Positions 1 through 11,582 of a stretch of 64,000 nt of DNA are shown piece by piece; position 1 is the stretch's first letter; every line of letters begins with the position of its first letter. The stretch covers positions 496,001 to 560,000 of the forward strand of contig JARHVA010007808.1 of NCBI GenBank assembly GCA_037957365.1, read 5' to 3'. The position numbers were made by a program, and so were the translations under genes. This stretch comes from Torreya grandis (Eukaryota; Streptophyta; Pinopsida; Cupressales; Taxaceae). The notes under the pieces were generated by a model. That model saw only the letters and a list, made by a program, of their open reading frames with translations, was not told the DNA's origin and ran no database searches.

Positions 1-2001
1 ACCACCACCACCTAGAGGTACTTGGGAGAGTTTAATACATGATACAATATATTTTATATTAATTTTAATCTATTATTATCTGATTTGAATAAAATATTTC
101 ACCTTAGGTCCTTATTAGGGTTTTAGGGAGGTTTAACACATGTTTTGGTGTTAACAATTATTTATAAAGGACTACCCCTTGAATCTAAAACCAATGCCTA
201 GAGATATTATATAGGATAGTTTCCCATCCATCCTTCAAAAATTAGGTTCCCATTTAGAGGTTACACATTCCAATGAATGTCTAAAATTACTTCTCACATC
301 TTGAGACCTAATTATGTGAACTTGAGAAGGCCTAAAACACTAATACATGAAATTTCCTTCAAAACATGACCTCAAACTTTATGAACATGCCTAAAAAAAA
401 TTATATCACATCTTTCCATGCTAAAATATGCACACTTTCCTTGAAATCTTATCTTCATACCTCATTAGGCTAGGCAAGATCTAAGAGAGGTCTAGGTGTA
501 GGCTTAGTCTAAAGGTCCTACCCCTATAAACTCACCTTAAAACTATCATGAATGATTCAATACCTCACATACATTCTCAAATAGTGATAAACAAATTTTA
601 CATGGCTATGTCATTCATTTTTATGCACATACCTCTTCATGTCATGACTAGGCTTCCTATGCACTTTTTATATTAATGACTTATACCTTCATGCAAACAT
701 AAGACATTAGTTACATTAAAAAAACTTTCTTTATCTTTCTCTCATGAAAACACTTTCTCAATGCAACTTGTCATATCACACACTGCCAACTAGGCTTAGT
801 CACCTTTGACATCAACCTTCATAAGATGCACCTTTGACATAAATGACAATACTCAATAAGGTGGAATATAGGACTAATGTCAATATTGGTTAGATTTATA
901 TGAATATTGACAAGTTTGGTAAGGCTATTGAGAAAAAGAGAAAGGGTAATATTCTTGATAACAAGACTAGTCATACAGATAACTAAAGTCATATGGGGCT
1001 AATTAAGGTTGATGTAGGACTGGCATGACTCAACATGGGGTTGATACATCTCAAAATTGGGTTGATAAGGATAAACATGTTGATATGACTCATCAACTTG
1101 AGTAAAATAGAAATCCACTCAAAACTCAGCCATGAATCCTCATGAGAAAGGATTGATAGAAGGATTACTTGATTGAAATAATACCGAAGCTACTAAAACC
1201 ATGTGAATGGACTTGAAGTTTCCATTAATTCTTGGGTTTATGCCTTAAAAGGTTGGTGCATTGAAGAGAGTCACTAATATCTCTTTAATGGATGAAATAT
1301 CTTGTCCCACTAGGCATGCTATAACTGTTATCATCAAAATTTTCACCTTTGAGGAGGGTGTTCAATAATACTCACTTAAATTATATTATGGTAACTATTC
1401 AAAGGTTTTGGGTGACCTTATAGTTGAGTATAACCTATATATAAGGATATATCCCTTTATTCTCTTACCTAAAATCACTACTAAACTATTACTTCTAAAG
1501 GAAAAGGGAGAGAGAACTGAAAGAAAACTAAACTAGGTAAGTGATGCACCAAAATTATCTCCTCCACCTATCTATTATGCACTAAGATTATTAACTATAA
1601 TTGAATCTAATTTCACTACTCAAATGGGATCTCCAAGCATGAATGTTTCACATAGAGGCTATAACATGATGCCTAGACTAAGGGTCTAATCAAGAGGTTT
1701 AAAAGACACTAGTGAATGATTTCACTTTAAATCCATGAAAAGCTACTTAGAATCACTCTATGAGACTTAAAAATGTGACCAATCACTTGCAAAGAGGTAA
1801 ACATAACAAGACAAATGAGAAGTAGTATACCATCACTAACATTCATCATCTATCTTGAAGTATACACTATATATAAGCATAAGAGAAGGATATAACTAAT
1901 ATTTATTCATTTATAGGCAAAATAAGTGTTTATTTAGATAGGTAAATTCCATATACAATAAAATTATTTCTTTTCAATCCAAATCAGGATATAATTATAG
2001 G

Positions 2002-2004
<3 letters not shown>

Positions 2005-2076
<72 letters not shown>

Positions 2077-2096
2077 GAGAGAGAGAGAGAGAGAGG
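2005..2096. repeat. (GA)n microsatellite
   Basis: About 46 GA dinucleotides with one GT interruption near 2074. It looks like an ordinary dinucleotide microsatellite inside decayed repeat DNA. Confidence 0.98.
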
Positions 2097-2573
2097 ATGT
2101 TGGAGAAGCAATGACAAGTGGCATCTCTTGATTAAGTAAGTTAAAAACAAGAAAGACTATAATTAAATAGATCTAAGGATTCCTTAAACATGTGTCATGT
2201 TATTCTAATCTCTTTCTTCATTAAGGTGGTGTAGAGTGACTCTTAAACTTCCCTAGATGACTAATAAAATTTGTTTGAAATTATCTTCTTTATTGGATAG
2301 TTACAACTCTATGTTTAGACACATGTCACTTTTTAGCATGCTTCCTAAAATATTTACATTCCATCCTTGGACACTTTAAGGCTTATTTCATCTTTATGGG
2401 AGCGAGACTTGAAACTCAATCTTATTCATAGTGATAAGAACCTACACTTTCATTGTGAGAGCTTGATTAATTCAAAAGAGTCCATGAAAATAAGCTCATC
2501 CTTCATCGAAGGCCTATTCCTTTCTTTAGGACTAAAATATCATATTGAAAATATCATATATATTTACTAAATT

Positions 2574-2659
2574 ATCATGTTATCCATGATTATATTTTAG
2601 ACTACCACCAAGGACTATCATGTTATCCATGATTATCTTTTAGACTACCACCAAGGACT
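2574..2659. repeat. 43-bp tandem duplication
   Basis: Two adjacent 43-bp units begin ATCATGTTATCCATG at 2574 and 2617 and end with ACCACCAAGGACT. They differ at one base (an A/C in the TTAT-TTTTAG part), and the start of a third unit follows at 2660. The low divergence suggests a more recent event than the decay around it. Confidence 0.95.
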
Positions 2660-3869
2660 ATCATGTAGATGCATTTGGTTTCTTTGTATCTCTTTGATGA
2701 TAAATATGCTTACCACTGGATGCCTTGAGATATCTTTGATGAACTAAATTTTATAGGTTGTTTAGGTGTCTTTAAAACTTGTACCATTTTTTTATATATT
2801 GTATGTATCTTTAATATCCCTTAAGGGGTCAATCATTTATGAAACTAACTTGAAAAAACCAATAGTTGTTTGATATGCCTCTTAAGACAACTCTCTTCAA
2901 CATGAAGATAATAAGACTACCTAAAACTCATGGAATAGGTTTGTCTATGACTATTGGAGACTATCAAAAGGTATATAAAATATTTTCATGGGTGTATTAT
3001 TGATCTTTGGGGCTCAAATAACCTTAAAGGGTCTACAACTAGGTCTCTTATGTAAGAACAGTGAATTAGTCTTCACCTTGGTCTATCTTAAGGAAATTCA
3101 CAACCTGTATATCTATTGAGTATTAGATAGCTTGTAGGTAAATCACCAGACCTCTTTCCATGATCAATAGGTCTTCAAAACTAGTTTATAAACTTGTACA
3201 TAGTTAAAACCCCTAAAAATAGGCTTGTAAAAGCCCTTTTTAGGCCCTTTTTTATACTTTATCAATCCACATGTGTTAATCAGTGACTCTACCAAATTTT
3301 AAGGTGTTTTTGGATATCTTCCAATGATTTTCTAAGCCATTCCAATCCATTTTAATCATTTATAAGGCCAATCTTCTCCATTAGGTCTTTGGAAGGGTTC
3401 TAGTAGGGTTTAGACCTATTTTCATTCTTAATAATGATTCATAAAGATGAGGCCTTATTAGGATGATTAAATTCCAAAAATTGGAAGTATATGTACCTCA
3501 TCAACATCACCTAACTTAATTTTCTCCCATGCATTTCCTTGTTGTACTTAACATGTGAATAAGTTAACTCTTTGAATGTTCAGGCTTGTATGTGAGCTCA
3601 AGGAACTATTTTAGAAAAAAGAGGCATAAATTTGATATATTTTATTGTAAATAGTTTAATTAGGTTTTAAAAATATCTACCAAGGTTTTCCAATACTTCT
3701 TTAGTTAAATTTACTCTTCAAAACACGTGAAAGATGTTGAGACCTATGATGCGAGTTTGTGGATGGTTTTGGGGGTTTAACCCTAACAGTCCCTTTTTTA
3801 TGATTTAATCACTTATAAAGGATATTTAAAACTATATAAGTCTCCTTTTATGTTTATAAAACCTTTTTA

Positions 3870-4540
3870 AACCTTTCAATTTTCACCTTCAATCCAAAAC
3901 TTGCATGTTTTCCTTATATTTGCACTTGTAGCCTTGTAGGCTGTCTACTAGGCCTGTCACTTTCTTAGGATTTATAATGCCACTTATTTTAATGGTTTGA
4001 TTCTTATTCAAAAAAATTATATAAATTTTAAACATTTTTCAATATCTATCACACCTATACTAACTATACAATATCTATTTTTAATTCAAAAACATAAGTT
4101 TTCCTTATATTTTTTTAAGGCAGACCTGTAGCTCCCTATTACATGTCACCTTTACAGAATTGAATAATGATTCTCCCTAAATTATATTTTATTCATCATA
4201 AATATTTAAAACACTACAACCATTATTTTAATGTCTCTCATAATTCTCATACGCCATACCTTATTCTCAACATACCACATGCATATTTTTATCATTCTTA
4301 GAGATAGGCCTATAGGTGCCTGTTGGGACTCAAGACCTACTACCACCTTACTCTTGGATTGAATTTTTATTTAAAAACTCCCAAAAAACATGAGTATTTT
4401 TATGAAGTTTTTGAATTATATTGGTATAATTTTTTCTTGTCCTAATCTCCTCCTCTAATAGACAAGAGACCTCCAAACATCCTAATATATAGGTGCAGGT
4501 TTGTAGGTGACCAATTAAGGTAAAATTTAAGTAAAAAACC
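3870..4540. repeat. Degenerate tandem repeat, about 190-bp period
   Basis: Three to four weakly similar units start near 3880, 4080 and 4270. Each has a T-rich TTTTCCTTATATTT-like stretch, then a GTAGGC/ACCTGTAG/CCTATAGGTG-like segment and an ATTCAAAAA-like stretch. Spacing is roughly 186-192 bp. Internal subrepeats are common in long plant gypsy LTRs. Identity was judged by eye and is low. Confidence 0.4.
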
Positions 4541-5399
4541 ATTAGATTAATATTTTGGACTTGATATATTTATAATACTTATGAGAGACTAAATTAAATG
4601 ACATTATGCCTACACATAACATAAAATAGATCCAAGGCACTCAAAAATTTTCAAATGGTGAAAAATATGAACTAGTCCCTTCAAAAATACTATAAGATTG
4701 TGTTATTTGCATTTGGGGGACTATGTACCAATATTAGGGGAAAAAATTTAATCTATGGATGAAAAAATATCGTTTAAATTTAAATTTAAATTATTATACA
4801 TTTCCAAATGTACTTTATGAATTTTTAAGCTTCTTTCATGATCCCTAAGAACCTTCAAAAGCACCAAGTATCCACAACTTCATCCCTTTCAACCCTACAT
4901 ACTTATTCATGTATATTCCACTCTTATTTATATTTAATTTTTTATTTATCATGGTGTAAGAGTTTTTTTTAGTTTTTATTATATTTAAACCATCCCAAAT
5001 TTTTAATTTTAGTCACTTCCACATTGGAAAACCCTTAGAAACATGTAAAACTTGACTATCATATAAAAATAGTGAATAAGAGTTCATTTCCCAAGTAGGT
5101 ACAGGTGTGTGTTTTAGATTATTTAATTTGTATTTATATTATTAGTATCCATATATATTATTATATCACCTTCCAATAACCATTTTTTCTTCATCAACTC
5201 TGAGATTCACTTTCAAGGCAAAGACAGAGCCCAAGGGGGTTTAGAAGGATTTTAAAGAGGCTTACACTCTTAAGGATGGTTCATAGAGATGGGGACCTTA
5301 AAATATAAACCTATATAAAAAAATGGAAGATTAAAGGGGTGGTCAAAATACCATAGGATCCTTTAATCCAACTCCTCCTCTTGCTCATAAACCAACATT

Positions 5400-6621
5400 A
5401 AACCTACTGAGTTCCTTCACTTGCCAAAAACTTGAATAGGACGTGGATAGGTTTTTATCCCTTTCTGATCTACAAATACCATTTGAACTTGGTTTTGATC
5501 ATAATTGAGGCTATGGGAGATTTTAGTAGTTATTTTCCTCCTTTAAAAAGTTTATTTCACACTTTAACTTTGCATTTACTTCTCATTTCCATAGCGAAGG
5601 ACATGGTTTTGCATGATAAAAATATGAGCATGAAAACATGGTCTAATGGAGCTCCATACAAGATGTTAATGGGGTTTTTCTTGACCTAAATAATGTGGAT
5701 ATAATGTACAAATACCTTCTTTACTACCAAAACTTGGCATTATTCCCTTTTGAACATTGAGACAAGAACAAATAAGTTTTAAAGGTGAAAAATCTTATAA
5801 ATCAGAAACCTTAATGTTATTTAACTATTTTTATTATCCAAAGGAGTGAAATATATCTTGGATAGGTGTCAAATGACTTCAACAATACCTTATTTGACTT
5901 GTGTTATATTTTAACTAGCTTGGAGAACATTGGTTTTGACTTGAAATAGCTTATATAAGCATGAGACAAATATGAAAAATCACCTTAATTTTCTCAAAAT
6001 TAACTTAATCTTTCCAAAATATCAAAATTGACTTGCCTTCATCCTTTTGACTCAACCTCTTAGGCTCATTCATTAATCATTATAAATCCTTCATCTTAGA
6101 AGGCCATCACCCATTTGCTTTCACTGTGGGCCAAATCACCTTAACCTTTCCAAAATAACCTTAAAATTTGCTAAACTTGTGTTAAAAATGGATTATTTCA
6201 TGAATATATTGAAAGATTTGAAAAAAAGACTAAGTGATTGGGCCTCACAACTATACCATCCTAAAATCTTTACAAACTATCAAGAAGGATAAATTCCTAC
6301 TACCATGAGACCAACATGACTATGAAAAATCCTCTATGATGGCTATCAACAATTTTAAAATAATGAGTAAAGTTTTGAATGATACTCATCCATGGTGGCC
6401 AATTTTGGCTACCTATCATCAAACAACATTTGAGATAAGTATAAACTAATAAACACTTAGTTTTCCTTGATCTAATCAATAGTGAGATGAAAACACAAGT
6501 TCATATCCAATTAATAGTTCTTATTTAAAAGAAAATAGAACTCACCTCAATATTCCACTAAAAGTGACTTGGATATTATACAACAACTAGTCTAGAAGTT
6601 ATGTAATGACTTCCTAGGTCT
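5400..6621 (+). other. Unassigned stretch where the gag of element Z is expected
   Basis: This sits just upstream of the recognisable gag end and protease of Z. One 85-codon open frame (5432-5689, plus) has no motif I can match to gag or to a host protein. The sequence is probably decayed gag or leader, but I cannot place domains in it. Confidence 0.3.
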
Positions 6622-7609
6622 CTATAGGCAAGTTTTGAACAATGGTGGAGATAATCCTAACCAAAAATTCTCTCACTAGAGTTATAACCATCCTTTCAAC
6701 CATTATACTAACCACCCTAAGCCCTCACCAAATGTTTTTCCTGAGAGGAATGTATGTGAGCTCACCTTGCAAAATTAATGTAGAGTACACAATACCACCC
6801 AACATGGAGAGCTTGACTGCATTTATATTTTTAATTATTTTGATATATTACAAATGTAAATTTAATGGTATGATTTTTTCCCAAATCTTAATGAATCAAC
6901 CAACCCACCTATGGTCCCAAACACTTTGATATCCTCAAATATTGCCATGGTATTGGAGACTTTTGATTTCCTGAATTAGGATGAGAATGAACCAAAAGAG
7001 GTTATGATGAGACTCATTCCTTTCCAAAATATCAAATAAATAACCAATCATTAAGGATTAAGTCACATCAACAAAATATTACAACAAACACTCCTCCTAA
7101 CCCTAGGATTTGAGTCCCTATTTCAAAAGTGGATAATGATCGTACACCCCCAAAAGGTGGTGACTAAAGGATTACTATGGAATCATCACAATATTTAGGT
7201 AAAGGTGGTTACAATATAATATAATACATAAATAAGATCAGGATAAATATTATTTTACATGATATTTCCTAAATCATAGAGTAACACAACCTAATTAAGA
7301 AAGCCTTAACTAAGAACCAACATAAAATAATAATAAAAGTGGCACATCCAAACATAATAGTCCATAAAACAAGTTTTAAGACCCTACTTTCTTCATCATG
7401 GTTAGTATATTTGGGAATAATATGCACAATTTCTTTGTATATTTAGGCAATTCATTTAATCTCTTACCAATAAAAGTATGTAGGAAATTGGGCCTAACTC
7501 TAATCAAATTAGAAAATATCATTATCCAATTGGATAAATTAGAATTTAAGGTAGTGTGATAATTATTGATAATTCACATGTATTAGCATCAAACCTAGGT
7601 TATATATCT
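6622..7609 (+). pseudogene. Gypsy element Z: gag C-terminal region and start of protease (decayed)
   Basis: The plus-strand frame opening near 6622 encodes an N/H/P-rich stretch followed by VCELTLQN and HNTTQHGELDC, like the Cys/His-rich end of plant gypsy gag. After a broken spacer, positions about 7400-7605 encode LGNSFNLLPIKVCRKLGLTL, a good match to the region after the catalytic Asp of a gypsy aspartic protease (DSGSxxNxLP style). The catalytic Asp position itself is changed, and several stops interrupt the frame. The protease is cut at 7614 by copia-A and its continuation (SYRMLFIRNWSKPLNG) resumes after 13238. Seen: motifs and stops. Inferred: one ancestral plus-strand gag-pol. Confidence 0.6.
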
Positions 7610-7614
7610 ACGTA
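7610..7614. repeat. Target site duplication ACGTA, left copy (copia-A)
   Basis: ACGTA directly precedes the TGTTGGGG terminus of copia-A and recurs intact at 13234-13238 after the other terminus. A 5-bp duplication is normal for Ty1/copia integrase. Confidence 0.95.
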
Positions 7615-8307
7615 TGTTGGGGATCAACCAAAAATGTTGATTACTATATGAAAGAAATTAAATGCGAAATTAAACCAAAAAGATAAGTAACTAGAATCAG
7701 AAAACAACAAACAATAAGAGATACAAGAAACCACCCTAAAAACTTGTATTAAACTCTTTACAGAAGGAATACAATTGAAGAAACTTCTTTTCTTCCACAC
7801 CTCTCTCAGATGTATAGATCTCTTTCTAGATATCTTTCCCTCAAGAGCTCTCTCTCTAAATTACAATCAATTCCAACAACCTAGATTGATACACATATAC
7901 AATTATACTATTTAATTCAACATTATAATAAGCTATGAAGAATTATCTTATATATAATAATTAGGAAACATGAGCATACAATTATAGCCATTAGATGCAC
8001 CTCCTAATCAAGGGCTCTAAACAGTCTTACTAAAGATAGAGATGCGGACTTAAGACTAACACTTAATCCTACCATGCAAACACTCTGTTCTGTCCACAGA
8101 AATAGCTTTTGGATGCACAGGTGACTAACGTCAGTCCCTGCCTGTCTGCACCTATGACCAACATTGACTGATACATGACCGACACTAGCATCTCTTAGTC
8201 GACTCTTGACCAACATCAGTCACTCCTGATCAATGTCGGTGACTGTGTAAATCTTGCAACTTGTAAACTCACTCATTTGGTGAAGCTTTTAGCTCCACAC
8301 CTTAACA
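7615..8307 (-). repeat. copia-A 3' LTR
   Basis: Starts TGTTGGGG and ends CTTAACA on the plus strand, 693 bp, and aligns end to end with 12539-13233. On the element's own strand it begins TGTTAAGG and ends CCCCAACA. The palindrome array lies 67-185 bp inside the element-sense 5' edge, in U3. A CT-rich stretch around 7795-7860 is also shared by both LTRs. Confidence 0.96.
8123..8241. promoter_or_regulatory. U3 palindrome array, five 14-bp motifs (copia-A 3' LTR)
   Basis: Five degenerate copies of the palindrome GACCGACGTCGGTC start at 8123, 8156, 8177, 8208 and 8228, at steps of 33, 21, 31 and 20 bp. The array mirrors that of the other LTR but is heavily altered by transitions. The intact motif contains an ACGT core (bZIP-type) and CCGAC on both strands (the DRE/CRT core). 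A regulatory role is inferred from the U3 position only. Confidence 0.6.
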
Positions 8308-8320
8308 ATATCCCACTTGG
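8308..8320 (-). other. Polypurine tract of copia-A
   Basis: On the minus strand CCAAGTGGGATAT lies directly before the 3' LTR. The same place in copia-B reads TCTAAGTGGGAGAT. This is the usual plus-strand primer site at the end of the internal region. Confidence 0.85.
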
Positions 8321-8539
8321 AGATAAACAGCTGCACCAGTACCTGTACAACAACATCTTCTAGCTCTTCCATCTTCAAACTCAATCATGAAGACCAACGA
8401 AAGTTGAATGAAGATTCAACTTTTCCTTTGTTACCATATTGGTTAACATATCAGCAAGGTTCTCATCTATATGGATCTTCTCCAAATTCAACTCACCATC
8501 CTCCAATACCTATCTTATGAAGTGGTCCCTAAGTTGTAT

Positions 8540-9030
8540 ATGCTTTGTTCTTAAATGAAAGGCTGAATTCTTAGCCAAATGATTACACTCTGACTATCAC
8601 TATATAATCTACAACTCTCTTGCTCCTTTCCTAGCTCTTCCATGAACCATGTCATCCATATCATCTCTTTGCTAGCCTCTGTGACTGCAATATATTATGC
8701 TTTTGTAGTTGACAAGGCAACAACCTTCTACAACTTTGATATCCAGCTAACTGCCATTCCACCAATAGTGAAAACATATCCTGTGGTGCTCCTTCTGCCA
8801 TCCAAATCACCTACCATATCTAAATCTACATAACCATGTAGAGAAGTATCTAAACCTCCATAGCATAAATGCCTATTACTGGTCCCTCTCAGATATCTAA
8901 GGATCCACTAAACTGCTTTCCAGTGTTCCTTCCCTAGATTGTCCATATACTTACTTACAACTCCGACTGCTTGGGCAATATCTGATCTAGTACAAACCAT
9001 TGCATACATTAAGCTCCCTACTTTGGAAGC
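8540..9030 (-). pseudogene. copia-A RNase H domain (decayed)
   Basis: Downstream of RT in the same frame, the minus strand encodes VGSLMYAMVCTRSDIAQAV, YLRGTSNRHLCYGG, DLDGRRSTTGYVF and YSDSQSVI. These are the ordered landmarks of the copia RNase H: the VGSLMY entry, DLDGRRST for the usual D..D.RRSTSGY, and the D(S/N)Q motif. The domain degrades the RNA strand during reverse transcription. Stops occur within it, for example before ASKVGSL, and the region C-terminal to QSVI breaks down around 8540. Confidence 0.85.
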
Positions 9031-9950
9031 TTATGGAACTCTACTCATGTACTCTACCTCATCATGTGAATTAGGACACTGTTCTTTACTCAATTTAAAA
9101 TGTCCAGCCAAAGGTGTGCTTACCGGTTTTGCATCCTGCATATTGAACCGTTTCAACACCTTGTTCACATAATCCTCTTGAGACAAAATCAACCTATGAT
9201 TTTTCCTATCTCTCTTAATGCTCATGCCAAGGATTTTCTTTGCTACTCCCAAATCCTTCATGGCAAATGTGTGAGATAATTTCACCTTAAGCTCAGAGAT
9301 ATCCTGCATGTGTGATCCTGCAACTAGCATATCATCTACATACAACAACAAAATAATATATCTACCATTATCCAATCTCTTAAAATACACACAATGGTCA
9401 GATTGACACTTACTGTAGCCATGCTCAGTCATAAACCTGTCAAATCTCAAATACCACTGTCTAGGAGCTTGCTTGAGGCCATACAAGTTTTTCTTCAATC
9501 TGCACACTAACTTCTCCTTACCTTTGACCTCAAATCCTTCCGGCTGCTCCATATATATTTCTTCGTCCAAATCTCCATGAAGAAACATTGTCTTAACATC
9601 AAGCTGCTCAAGATGTAAATCCTCAATAGAAACTAAAGACAATACAGTCTGTATAGAAGTCATTTTAACAACATGAGAAAAAATCTCACCAAAATCAATA
9701 CCTAGTTTCTATGCAAATCCTTTCACTACCAACCTGGCCTTATATCTCATCTATCCATTCTCACCTTCCTTCAATCTGTAGATCCATCTATTCTTTAGTG
9801 TCTTCTTTCTTGCTGGCAACTCAACCAAATCCCATGTTTGGTTCTCTTTCAAGGAATCAATCTCCTCATTCATGCCTAGCTCCCACTGATTCTTGGATTC
9901 CACCTATATTGCTTCATCAAAACTCTTTGGTTCTCCACCATCAGTAAGTA
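9031..9950 (-). pseudogene. copia-A reverse transcriptase domain (decayed)
   Basis: A 210-codon minus-strand frame (9663-9031) holds the copia RT: QLDVKTMFLHGDLDEEIYM (for DVKTAFLHG), QPEGF, GLKQAPRQWY, LLLYVDDMLVAGS with the catalytic YVDD, KDLGVAKKILGM, and VSTPLAGHFKLS at the end. Positions 9664-9950 carry the shifted N-terminal part. The enzyme copies the element RNA into DNA. The frame is broken upstream by stops and downstream just before the RNase H. The motifs leave little doubt about family. Confidence 0.95.
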
Positions 9951-10559
9951 ATAAATAGAATAATGAAGGGGAATATCAAATTGGAGGTTTACTTACCCTT
10001 TTTGACCTCTTGATGGGTGTCTGAGACTCATTCACAACACACTGTTTGCCCAAATTCTCTAACAGTGACTGACCTCAGTCACTTCTAGGCCTGTTACTGG
10101 CCGACGTCAGTTCTCTCTGACTGACGTCGGTTCCTTCCTGGCTGATGTCAGTCACTTTTTGACTGATATCGGTTCTTATATTGCCAATGTCGGTTCCTTC
10201 TTGAATGACGTCGGTCTCTGTGTTTTCCTGTCTATGATTAATTTTTCCCATGAGCTCATTTTGGACCGTCACCTCATCTAATTCTCCATTGCTCTACCCA
10301 GATTGATTCAACTTCTTGAGCTGGTCACTATACATCACTTTTTCATTGAAAACAACATCACGGCTCCTAATTATTTTGTTAGTTCCTAGATTCCAAAATC
10401 TAAATTCAAAATCATCAGAGCCATAGCCAATAAATGTGCACCTCATAGACTTAGCATCCAACTTTTTTCTATTTTATTTATCAACATGCACAAAGGCTTC
10501 ACAACCAAAAACTTTGAGAAATGAGAGATCTACCTTTTTACCTATTCATGCCTCTTCTA
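9951..10559 (-). pseudogene. copia-A integrase-RT linker with 7-residue tandem repeat
   Basis: This poorly conserved linker between integrase and RT contains a 65-codon open frame (10272-10075, minus). Seven-residue units read TDVIQEG, TDIGNIR, TDISQKV, TDISQEG and TDVSQRE in tandem. Each unit is 21 bp and carries one degenerate GACCGACGTCGGTC palindrome, with starts at 10067, 10099, 10119, 10140, 10161, 10182 and 10203. Linkers here normally vary but are not known to me to repeat in this way. The matching part of copia-B (46148-46341) holds a similar array, so it predates the split of the two families. Confidence 0.75.
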
Positions 10560-11063
10560 GAATTCCACCATCTAGAGCTATAGAGGGTCCTTTGTTAATT
10601 AGGTACACTGCAATATCCACTCTGCCCAAAACTCTAAGGGCAAACCAGCATGCAATCTCATACACCTTGCACGCTCCATTATTGTTCTATTCATCCTTTT
10701 AGAAACTCCATTTTGCTGAGGTGTCCTTGGAACTATCCTTTGCCTATGGATTCCATGCATATAACAATACTAGTTGAACTTGTGGCTACAGAACTCACCA
10801 CCATTGTCAGATCTCAGGCACTTCAATCTTCTACCTATTTCATTCTCAACCATAGCTTTCCAAATCTTAAAAGTGTCAAAAATGTAAGATTTCTTCTTTA
10901 TGCAATAGACCCATACCTTTCTTGTAGCATCATCTATGAAAGAGACAAAGTATTGTGATCCTCCAATAGAAGGAACTTGAGCTGGTCCCCACACATCTGC
11001 ATGAATAAGCTGTAATTTGTGCTTCTTCTTTATTGACCCAGTCTTGAGAAAACTCACTCTCTT
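10560..11063 (-). pseudogene. copia-A integrase catalytic core (decayed)
   Basis: The minus strand encodes LQLIHADVWGPAQVPSIGG (first catalytic Asp), YFVSFIDDATRKVWVY, LRSDNGGEF (second Asp) and, shifted in frame, TPQQNGVSKRMNRTIMERAR, where the third acidic residue falls in the NGVxER-like motif; here the Glu of the usual VAER is replaced by Lys in VSKR. The enzyme joins the DNA copy to the target and makes the 5-bp duplication. Stops and frameshifts follow 10770, and the C-terminal part merges into the linker. Confidence 0.92.
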
Positions 11064-11582
11064 CTATTTCCCAAAAACATAGTGCTCACAAAAATCCAGA
11101 TCTATGCTTTTCAAATTTGAAAGCTTACCTTTTGACTTAAGAATGGACATTCCCTTCTCACTCATGTGGCTGAGCCTAGAGTGCCACAACTTTACATCCA
11201 CATCTGAAGTAGATAATACAGAAGGAGAATTATCAGTAATACAATTACATAAATAGAGAGTACCTACTCTCTTACCTCTAGCTAATACAAGTGCACCCTT
11301 GGTCACCTTCCAAGATTCAACTATGAGAGTTACTATACAACCCTCATCCCCTAACTTTCCTATAGAAATCAAATTCCTCTTCAAGCTAGGAACATGCATG
11401 ACATCTCTCAACACCCATGTGTTGCTATTCTACATTTTCAGCTACACTTTTTCTTTGCCAATAATTTTACAAGGCTCATCATCCCCTAAATACACTATTA
11501 TAAAATCTCTATGGATATAGTCACTAAAATATTCTCTATTAGGGGTTGCATGGAAAGATGCACTAGAATCTAAAATCCAAGA
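11064..11582 (-). pseudogene. copia-A protease active site and GAG-pre-integrase domain (decayed)
   Basis: Just after gag the minus strand reads SWILDSSASFHATP, the copia protease site ILDSGAS with Gly changed to Ser. This loses the canonical D-S-G. It is followed by MHVPSLKRNLISIGKL and WHSRLSHMSEKGMSILK, the conserved GAG-pre-integrase region with the HxxxH-type pattern leading into the integrase zinc-binding area (LDFCEHYVFGK). Stops occur near 11415-11440 and at 11063. Confidence 0.88.

Larger units (their letters stand above)
1..5400. other. Gene-free A+T-rich repeat sequence, probably the upstream part of gypsy element Z
   Basis: No frame holds a protein I recognise; open frames are short and lack family motifs. 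The stretch lies upstream of plus-strand gypsy gag-protease remnants (from about 6622), so by position it is probably the long terminal repeat and leader of element Z, but I found no second copy in the window to prove this. It contains a GA microsatellite, a 43-bp tandem duplication and a degenerate repeat of roughly 190 bp, listed separately. The part near 5200-5400 has the mixed composition often seen at the end of an LTR, which is weak evidence only. Confidence 0.4.

Noticed and set aside
5432..5689. 85-codon frame as a possible host gene
   Set aside because: No motif, no homologous copy in the window, and surrounded by decayed retroelement sequence.
10067..10216. CRISPR-like regular spacing
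   Set aside because: Units of 21 bp are whole-motif repeats with no unique spacers, lie inside a copia polyprotein, and the genome is a plant.
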